A stretch of 64,000 nucleotides of DNA from Saturnia japonica. Lineage: Eukaryota > Arthropoda > Insecta > Lepidoptera > Saturniidae. Every line of letters starts with the position of its first letter. Position 1 is the stretch's first letter. The notes under the pieces are model-generated. The model did not search any database and was not told where the DNA came from. It saw only the letters and a program-made list of their open reading frames with translations. This document shows, piece by piece, positions 56,585-64,000 of the stretch. The position numbers and the translations under genes are program-made. Location of the stretch: contig CM065321.1 in NCBI GenBank assembly GCA_033032175.1, forward strand, positions 8,888,501 to 8,952,500. The letters run 5' to 3'.

Positions 56585-56960
56585 AAATGAACATAATATA
56601 ATGCTCCAGACATCGTTTTCTTGTTTGTTTGAACGCGCTACTACTCTAGCTACTACTGGCTAATGACTATTGGTAAAATAAAAAAATATATTTTTGCTTT
56701 TGATTGCCTACTTATTAAATACTATACAGGACTGCGAAAGCACGGCCCATCGATCTTTTAGTATAAATATATAATTATAATTAATACAACTTCACGTTAT
56801 GTCTCTAAGGAGTGAAGCAGTAATCATGAACGTAAAGCAATTTAGCACGCTGTAGGCAAGTACGGGAAGTGAGAACAACGATAGGTACGTGTGCATAGGT
56901 GGCGAGGCGCGGCGCGGCATTGCGATGATGAGTTGGTCTAATAAATTGAACACTGGGGAA
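56585..56960 (+). repeat. Dispersed repeat (family D)
   Basis: It includes TTTGTTTGAACGCGC, GGAGTGAAGCAGTAATCATG, AACGTAAAGCAATTTAGC and GTAGGCAAGTACGGGAAGTG, inverted relative to the copies at 7079 and 22112. It is the copy with the most complete GC-rich part (GGCGAGGCGCGGCGCGGC). Confidence 0.55.
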
Positions 56961-57402
56961 ACCGTGGGTCACAGTTATTCTCATAAACATAGTACGGATA
57001 ATATAGCATTGCCAAAAGCAAAAAGTAATTACCCCTAGAGAATAGTCGTTTATAAATTGGCGAAGATATAATAATGGTATCTATAGACGGTAAATAATAA
57101 CAGAATTGAATTAATTAAAGTAATAAATTTCACCGACGAGGCGTATTTATATAAAGGAAGCGGCGAACCTATGTTAAACTTCGTTATTTATTGAAAGTTT
57201 TAACAATTGTAATAATTGAAATTAAATAAAAAATAAAAACTCGCATAGTTTTAGTTTAATGTTAAAAAATAATCTGTTATTGATGTAAAGTTACACGATC
57301 GCGATTAAAAAATTTATAAAGATATGAATGATTTATATTCTAATTACATATTGTTTATACAAGTTGATAGAAATTTTAGGTACAAAAAATGGTATGCGCA
57401 AA
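56961..57402. other. AT-rich DNA, no supported gene
   Basis: Nothing recognisable. Confidence 0.5.
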
Positions 57403-57500
57403 TTCACCTACACCTACTAGTTTTCACCTACTAGTGGTAGATCGTTTATATAAACGAAAAACAAAAATGGTCCCAAAATCGATCCCTGAGGGACGCTAAT
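57403..57500 (-). pseudogene. LINE reverse transcriptase scrap (motif B)
   Basis: The minus strand reads VPQGSILGPFLFFVYINDLP, the conserved VPQGS-x-LGP-x-LF block of Jockey/CR1-type reverse transcriptases, over about 75 bp. Nothing else of the element remains on this strand. Confidence 0.65.
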
Positions 57501-57519
57501 TCTGGCCAGAGATCTACAG

Positions 57520-57840
57520 ACTGTATCATGATGAGTGTTCTGAGGAGCTGTTCAACCTTATACCACAACTGAACTACACGAGCTAAGCATCGGAGTTACA
57601 GTTTTATGGTAACATTCTGAGTAAAATTAACTAGAAGAATAGGAGGTGGGCAGTAAAATGATAACATATTGGTATCCTAAACGGAGTATGGGGAAGTAAA
57701 TAAGGATATGGAAGGACGAGTGAAAGGTCACAACGGCGCCATTACTGGAGAAGAGTGGCCCGTGATACAACACAATGGAAATAGCTAGAGGAGGCCTTTT
57801 TTCCAAGAGGTTTGCCTCTTAGGTCAATCATCAATCACGG
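57520..57840 (+). pseudogene. Degenerate LINE C-terminal scraps
   Basis: YHDECSEELFNLIPQLN near 57526-57576 resembles the ECSEELFELIP part near the end of Jockey/CR1-type ORF2 proteins in insects. Further right, pieces such as VARDTTQWK and LEEAF near 57757-57797 look like an RTE-type C-terminus. Several stops and frameshifts. Possibly two different elements, too decayed to separate. Confidence 0.4.
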
Positions 57841-60220
57841 GACATACACTAATATGATTATAAAACAAACAACAGTTCAGAATAAAAAGTATATTTAAAT
57901 AAATAATGCAGAAGTAACAATGTATTAACTGTTAACGTAAAAAATAAAATGAATTTTTAAACAGATGAAAGGTAACTTTTTGTATTATTTAAATATGTAA
58001 GAAAAATAAAAGGGAACATTTTAGATGTAGGTACATTTTTACTCAGTTATATAGAGTTGGATGTAACTCAGACACAGGTTATACAATCTTAAGTAACACA
58101 ACAAAAATGTATGACATCTCATCACGGTTGTCTGAATCTCCATAAACAAAGCGCGTGCTGAGCAATAATATAAGGCCGCTCATAGCGCCTGAAGTTATTT
58201 TAACTCGCCTTTGCCAATGATACACAATCTAAAATAAACCTTATTTACAGAAACATACAAACTTAACTTCAGTATTAAATAAACTGTAGACTTATTTAAC
58301 GTTTGGTACGTTCCATGTGACACACGCACTTTGTAGTGAAAACTGCTATGATTGTAAATTGGCTTTATTAAACAGGGAAATTTACGTTACTTTCACGTAG
58401 TTAGCAATATTACAAATGTATGACGAAATATATCGTGAAATAATTGTACACTTGAAATAGACTTGAAATTATACGCTTTCAAACCATAAACGAAACAGAA
58501 TATTGCTTAGAATAACAACTACAAATAATGACTGCTTAGACAGATTAACAACGTCAATATACTAATTTAGATCGAGAATAACTACTTTTTTTTTTTAACT
58601 TTCGAACTTTTCAAACAATCGCTATTTGCATAAAGAGCCGTAAAACTTCATCGGTTATTGTAGCAAGTCCAGAAGACGCTCTGCCGAAAAATGCAACAAG
58701 CGAAATGTTGCCAAAGTGGCCGAACATATATACTATCAATTCGATCTAACTAACTATATATATACATGGGGTGTCAAGGAACTCCATATAATTAACATAA
58801 ACTATCGGAGATATAAAATTAAAAAATATCCGAATCCATAGCAGTAGAATCCGCTTAATGTGTTGAGTTCAACTCACGCTTTGTACAACTGTAACCACAA
58901 CATAAACTTATTAGTCACTTCACAGTTAAGATAAATGAATTAAAATAGGCAGCGTTGCTTCTAAGAGCGAAGCGACACGCGCATACCATGACAAACTTGA
59001 AGTCTTTCAACGCAAGTTAGTCGTCTTCCAGTCGTCGAGCTGCATAACTAAGCGGCTCGACTAAACTTGCGCAGTGGAACTTACTCGTAGCTCCACGCTT
59101 CCTGTGTCGCGCGTTCGTTTGTTCCATGAAAAGCTACTATTGTGTGTCACTTTCTGGTATATTTTGCATAGGTATTCATTTAAAGTAAAAATGGAGGTTC
59201 TCATTACGATTGTATATTTTGTATGGACGGTTATTAAGTATAACTTCTTTTTTTATGAATCGATTGGGACGATTCTTTTTTTGTTGTAAAGGGGATAGAT
59301 ACCTCAAGGGTTGTCCCATTTTGGTATTTCATTGGGATTGGACCTGCGGCTTCGAACTTGCGACTTTTTTATTGTTTTGTCAATTACAGTTTATTTAATC
59401 TACAATCATTTAAGAATAAAATGTACAAAAGCAAAACTAATCAATAAAAATGATGTACTAAATTTGATTATAAAAGATTTGTGTAATAGATTACTTGTAA
59501 GATATGCTTACAACTATAAAATACTTTCTGTAAGTACCTATACGTTAACAATTGTAACGCAAATTAATCTTTGTTCTACAAAATAATCATACATATAGAT
59601 ATTTAACTTCATGTCATTTTTTTTTCTAATTTTATCCTATGTAATTCCATGAGAAGTTGCTCTTGTACATTTTTTTGAATACCCGTTCGTATATTGTTAG
59701 ATTAATAACATATAAGAAATGAAAGAAAAAAAAACATATATTTTGTAAATATTATTGAAGATAAATAGTTGATGTGTTAAATTACGTAAACAAATAAATG
59801 GCGTATAAAAAAATTAGACAAATACCTACCTTAAATTAAGAAGCCATTTTAACTTTCAATGTAATATTACGATTGAAGTCAAGCGTTTGCTGGCTTACAT
59901 AAAAAAAAAACACACACACACACACACAATATCTTTATCGCAATGAACTGCTTTAGCAGTTGCCTTAGTACAAATGCTTTACTCAGTGTCATCCTTATTA
60001 TACTGCTACATACTCTTGGTAGTGAAAATACCGTTATTTTATTCGTAAAAAATTAATTCGTACTCAGTGAAATAAAAATTCAAGCAAAACTCAAAATACT
60101 GCTCTTTGTTATACTGTGGTCGTACTTATAATTTCTTTCTCCATGGCCCACTTGAAGATTTCTTCCATTATATCGCTTGTTGTTTTCACTTCGCTTTTCA
60201 AAACAGAACTGTTCTGGCTC
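57841..60220. other. AT-rich DNA, no supported gene
   Basis: A GC-richer patch at 58950-59130 lacks a convincing frame. Around 58690-58760 'GCCAAAGTGGCCGAACAT' and 'TCGATCTAACTAACTATA' recall the Jockey 3' UTR, weakly. A (CA)9 run lies at 59911-59928. Short frames at 59074-59586 carry no signature. Confidence 0.45.
59911..59928. repeat. (CA)9 microsatellite
   Basis: An uninterrupted CA dinucleotide run preceded by A10. Confidence 0.9.
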
Positions 60221-60308
60221 TTTTTTTTTTGACTGACTATACTGTTAGCCTTAGGGGCTGTATCTAAAAACAGAGCCGTTGATGGTTTTTACAGCTTCAC
60301 CGATCTTG
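60221..60308 (-). mobile_element. 88 bp Jockey LINE 3' end with perfect target duplication
   Basis: On the minus strand it starts CAAGATCGGTGAAGCTGTAA, then continues with the GCCCCTAAGGCTAACAGTAT block and ends with A10. The 12 bp CTGTTCTGGCTC flanks it exactly (60209-60220 and 60309-60320). It is therefore a complete, separately inserted unit despite its size. It shares a 'CCATCA.CGGC.CTGTTTTT' variant with the fragment at 5252. Confidence 0.8.
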
Positions 60309-60923
60309 CTGTTCTGGCTCGGGATACGGTTCGCTTAAATACTCAAATAACACGATCATGAAATTACTAGAAACTCCTTGAACTTTACAACATGCGTCAT
60401 CGTTTTTAAAATAAGGGATGTGTTCTATTTTTAGACCATTGTTGACGCAATCCGAACGATAAGTTTTTGTATGTGTTAGTAAATATTATAATGCTTCCTC
60501 GGACCTATGACTACATACTCCATGTTTCGAGCACATTCTAAACGTTTCCAGAGATTTCAAAACAGCGTTTTTTTTCTAATTTTACTCAGATCGAAACAAT
60601 AATAAAAATACTAAATTTGGTAATATCAAGAATTTTTAGTTTAGGTTATAAACAAATTGAGCTTATTTACTTATCAGGTTTCTATAAAATTGTAAAAAGC
60701 AAATTAGGTAAAAAATTCTTTACACGATCTGATAAAAACAGCCGCCACGTATGAAGAGTCATAAATTATTCACTGAAAAGTCTATCTTGCTGTGTTCATA
60801 CTGCCTTAAGCCTGCTTGAATACAAATAGAATACATAATATTTTTCCACAAGTAATCACAGTTTGTATAAAAATCTACATGAATAGAAGAGAACATATTT
60901 TCTTATTGTGTTATATTAATCTA
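60309..60923. other. AT-rich DNA, no supported gene
   Basis: No recognisable structure. Confidence 0.5.
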
Positions 60924-61444
60924 CTAGGTGTGCCCGTGGCTTCGCTCACGTGGACTACAGAATGTCCGCGCGAATCTTGTTCTCCCGCTCGCGGCTATTT
61001 TAAAGACAAAAATGCTTATTGTGGGTGTTCCTTAGAAGATAGATGTATACTCTCCCGGAGTTTTTCGTAGGTCTTTTTAATGCCTATGATTATGTGGTAC
61101 ATTAATTTGCTAAATCTCTTATGGTTTACACAGCATAAGCTATTCAAGGGCCAGAATTGATTTAACCAGAACCAGTTATTTTTTATTTGTGCGGAACCCT
61201 AATCCTTTTTCTAAAATAAAAGTAGCCTAAGTTACTTCTTATAAATTCAGCTATCTACCAGTGAAAGTCCCGTCAAAATCGGTCCAACCGTTTCGGAGAT
61301 TACCCAGAACAAACAAACAGACAGACAAAAATTTAATAAATGGGTGTTTAGTTTTAGGAATCGTATATAATTTAATATGCATTTAGTAAAAAGCTGTTAT
61401 TTTGATATTACAAACAGACACTTCAATTTTATTAATTGTATAGA
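60924..61444 (-). mobile_element. Non-autonomous Helitron (family H1), complete, 521 bp
   Basis: On the minus strand it starts A|TCTATACAATTAATAAAATT and ends GCCACGGGCACACCTAG|T. It is collinear with the copy at 25429-25945 over its whole length. The 84-codon frame at 60816-61070 runs into it and is not a gene. Confidence 0.8.
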
Positions 61445-61574
61445 TTTACGAAATTACTCTGTTTCCATAAAACCGCCTCGTCGAAACCATCTTTTAATCC
61501 CGTTATAAGAATTCATTCCTGTAAAAAGTACCCTACCAATCCCTGTAACTGTGACACCATTCAGCGCACTAACG

Positions 61575-62178
61575 TAGTCAGTCAGGTTTGTTGGTAGAGG
61601 ATAAATTGCGTTTCAATCATCACATTCACAAACTCTCTACTAGAGTTAGAAAATCAATTTATGTTTTTAAAAAACTCCGTAACTGTGCTGATAGCCCACT
61701 GTTAACAATGATTTACTTCGCGTTATGCCGATCAGTGATCAGCTATTGCACCACAGTGTGGGGCAGCGCGGCGAGGACACCACCATGTTGGAAATCGAAA
61801 AAGCGCAAAGGTCCGTTTGAAAGTGATGTTAAAAAACCCTTTCGATTTCCAACGGTGGCCTTGTATGCTGAGGCAAAGGTTTTATCTGTTCGTAAATTAT
61901 TTTTATTTAAAATTGCCTTAGTAACCCATAAATCACTTATTTTCATGTCTTACTTTAATTCTTTATGTACTAAACGCATTTTTTATTTATCAGTACCAAG
62001 AACACTTACCAAATTTGGTAAGCGTTTTGGGGATTACATAAAAGCTTCAACATATAACGCCATCTTTAAACACCGCAGTACTCTTAAAGATTGTTCAATA
62101 TATGAAGCAGAAAAGCTAATTTTTGATTTGCTGCTATCGTTAAATTGCGCTGAGACAGAGACGCTGATTAAAGTACCC
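61575..62178 (+). pseudogene. CR1/Jockey-type LINE, ORF2 C-terminal part
   Basis: The frame encodes DDK/EDK-type text of the region after the reverse transcriptase palm: LVEDKLRFNHHIHKLSTRVR, then KSIYVFKKLRNCADSPLLTM, IYFALCRSVISYCTTVWGSA, and ALYAEAKVLSVRKLFLFKIA, as in the C-terminal part of many insect non-LTR ORF2 proteins. A short scrambled part near 61788-61835 suggests a local frameshift pair. The ORF end (ETETLIKV) is at 62175, directly before the R1 fragment. The 5' part of the element is missing. Confidence 0.7.
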
Positions 62179-62712
62179 TTTTTATTTTTTTTTTTATTTT
62201 TTTTTTAACGCGGAGAAACCCATCATGGGTACACACCCGCCTGGGGGAACGAGTGGTTATGTGAGACTCCTACTCACTAAAACTCCACGGTGTACCATCC
62301 GCCGCCATACTGGGGTGACGCGGGCACTGCGCTGGCATACAGCCGCGCCGCCCCGGCGGCCGGCCCGGCTAAACCGGGCCCCGGCCTAATGTAGGAGACG
62401 GCTCAGTACACCCTAGCCGTCTCCTCCGTCTGCCGAACCTGTGCAATGAGAAGACGGGCCCCCCGACCCGTCTCCTCTTTTCAGCTAGGGTGGCGGGAGT
62501 TGGCGAATGAACCGCCTCCTCCTGCCACCCGTTCGTCTTTGACGGACAGGGCCGCTCAGGGGATCCCCCTCGCGCGCCCTCTCCGCAGCCTCCTTCTGCG
62601 AGATGATGTCCTCGCAGAAGGAGGCCATCGCCGTCCATGCAGTCTTGCTGCCGAGCATGGCTCTCACCACACTCGGCAGCGAAAGGTCCTCTCCAACAGC
62701 TACAAATTTCAT
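62179..62712 (-). pseudogene. R1-clade LINE 3' end inserted in the CR1-like LINE
   Basis: On the minus strand it encodes VGEDLSLPSVVRAMLGSKTA, WTAMASFCEDIISQKEAAER and the basic end, then a 3' UTR with CACTCGTTCCCCCAGGCGGG and an A-rich tail (T runs at 62179-62205). It is the same family as 43195-43790 but truncated later. A frameshift divides the C-terminal frames (62369-62638 and 62485-62712). Confidence 0.75.
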
Positions 62713-62917
62713 TGTATAGCGTTTTGTTTGGTTTTCGTTAGTACTTTTTTGTGTTTTTTTAAGTATAACTCTCTTCAGTTTAACCTACGTAACTTTTATT
62801 ATGTTATGTAATTGCTAACTGGCTCCTCGCGATACAGGCGAAGCCTAGTGCGGGAACCCCTGGTAATATTGTTTTAAATTGTGTTATGTAATAAACGTTA
62901 TCTTTATCTTTATGGTG
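62713..62917 (+). other. CR1-like LINE 3' UTR and tail
   Basis: After the R1 fragment, non-coding sequence with CTCGCGATACAGGCGAAGCC and GCGGGAACCCCTGGTAATAT ends in ATTATGT...AATAAACG and a (TTATCT)-type short repeat. This is plausible as the 3' UTR and repeat tail of the LINE whose ORF stops at 62175. The link is inferred from position. Confidence 0.45.
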
Positions 62918-62919
62918 GT

Positions 62920-63256
62920 CAACCTGGTGGTGTACCTAAATTGAGAAATAGTGGGTTCTTCATACAAAATTTCGTCTCCTGTTTGACCCCTTCATGTTTT
63001 ATCTTTGCACCATAAGGTACCCTATGTCCGTCCGTCTCCACGGTCCAATATATCTCTATTCAACAAAATTGGTTTGATGGGCTATTTCACCCAATAAAGT
63101 TTTATTTTCAGCACATAAGGTAGCCAAAGTCGTTCTCCAAAGTCCAACATATCTATACCAAAATTCATCAAAATTGGTTCAGCGGTCTAGGCGTGAAAAT
63201 GCAACAGACAATACAGACAGAATTACTTTCGCATTTATAATATTAGTAGGTATGGA
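62920..63256 (-). repeat. Helitron-like repeat, 5' end at right
   Basis: On the minus strand it starts A|TCCATACCTACTAATATTAT and contains CACGCCTAGACCGCTGAACC, GGTATAGATATGTTGGAC and GACATAGGGTACC. These are shared with 23992-24120 and 49300-49425. No CTAG end at the left side; it is probably truncated by, or fused to, the LINE tail. Confidence 0.45.
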
Positions 63257-64000
63257 TTATTCATTTCATTATGCTGTCATTTTCTATGGTGTCATTTACC
63301 AATTAAAATACTAACAGTCAATTATTACCCAACAGCAAAATAACGAAAACAGTTTATAATAATAAATTTTTGAAATTAATTCTCTTTCCCTATATACCTG
63401 TAATAAAATCTCTCTCTCTCTATACCTTTCTATGTTTCTCTGATACTTTAGTAAGGTAACAATGACAAAAGATCGATTGTTATGGTGTCCTTTTAATTTT
63501 CTATTGTAGGGATTTTTATATTGTTAATACAAATGCGAAAATGGATCGAAACTAGATCGATTTTTGAGAGATCGATCTTTTAGGTCACAATTTTTTTGTG
63601 AATCGATTCATAAGAGTTCGATTCGAATCGATCTTTTTCGAAATGAATTGCCATCCCTAGCAGAGGCGCGGCTATATTCAACCGACAAATATCCAGCCTA
63701 TGCTAACCTGCTTTTAATATGATTTATTACATAGATCTGAGGGCAACTTATATTGTCATTTTAACATTTTCGAAACTCTCCATTTTTTTACTTTATGAAA
63801 AGTTTCAATCATCGTCGTTTCATAAACTATAATATACAGATAACTAAAATTTCTGCCAATTCAACTGAAGAGCTATTTTATAGCATTTTTATCGAACAAA
63901 TGTTCGACGTGATTTTTTAAATTGGTATAACTTTTTAATTTATGAACTTATTGAAGTAAACAAAGACTAAATGTTAAGGGAACCTTACCACAATATGTTT
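63257..64000. other. AT-rich DNA, no supported gene
   Basis: There is a (TC)-rich run at 63408-63422 and several ATCGATT-type phrases (63540-63640) forming an imperfect local repeat. No gene is visible to the window end. Confidence 0.5.

Overview
This is eukaryotic, intron- and transposon-type DNA, not a gene-dense bacterial or viral segment. The base composition is strongly AT-rich and there are no operons, ribosome binding sites or long host reading frames. The repeat repertoire consists of non-autonomous Helitrons ending in a GC hairpin plus CTAG with A/T insertion sites, and Jockey, R1, RTE and CR1-like LINEs. It also includes mariner and Tc1 relatives, a hAT MITE, a Penelope-like remnant and Ty3/gypsy. 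That mix suggests an insect, most likely a moth or butterfly; this is inference from element families I recognise, not from a host gene.

Layout. 1-9 kb: AT-rich DNA with Helitron-like pieces, one hAT MITE with its target duplication (2766-3091), a candidate small exon (4832-4948) and one complete Helitron (5028-5622). 9.0-20.6 kb is the most structured part. A miniature LTR retrotransposon (TRIM) was hit by a Jockey-clade LINE. The middle of the LINE is replaced by about 4 kb that looks like the empty-site version of the same locus, so the TRIM interior and about 3.4 kb of flank are present twice. Each flank copy carries a dispersed repeat whose ~310 bp core is tandemly amplified, and nested in that is a deletion derivative of a pogo-like transposon. 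20.7-26.2 kb: dispersed repeats and three Helitron-type elements. 26.7-29.0 kb: two decayed mariners. 29-32 kb: mostly unique DNA with a GC-rich block holding a candidate first exon (31021-31055). 32.3-36.3 kb: nested LINE insertions, a Penelope-like GIY-YIG fragment and a large 5'-truncated RTE element on the minus strand. 36-42.9 kb: almost repeat-free AT-rich DNA with one candidate exon (41939-41986, minus). 42.9-49.9 kb: a Helitron split by an R1 fragment, an RTE tail, a decayed gypsy pol on the minus strand, another Helitron and a dispersed repeat. 50-60 kb: AT-rich DNA, a Tc1-like pseudogene and LINE scraps. 60.2-63.3 kb: an 88 bp LINE end with target duplication, a Helitron, and a CR1-like LINE interrupted by an R1 fragment.

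No host protein-coding gene can be called with confidence. The few candidate exons are short and rest on splice-like sites and base composition only. None of the transposons looks autonomous: every coding remnant has stops, frameshifts, truncation, internal deletion or changed catalytic residues. The youngest insertion appears to be the Jockey element at 9.8-17.2 kb, with an 11 bp target duplication and a 68-base A tail. The best leads are the haplotype-like chimera at 9-20.6 kb, the TRIM, the pogo derivative, and a group of ~82-88 bp LINE 3' ends that all begin at almost the same point.
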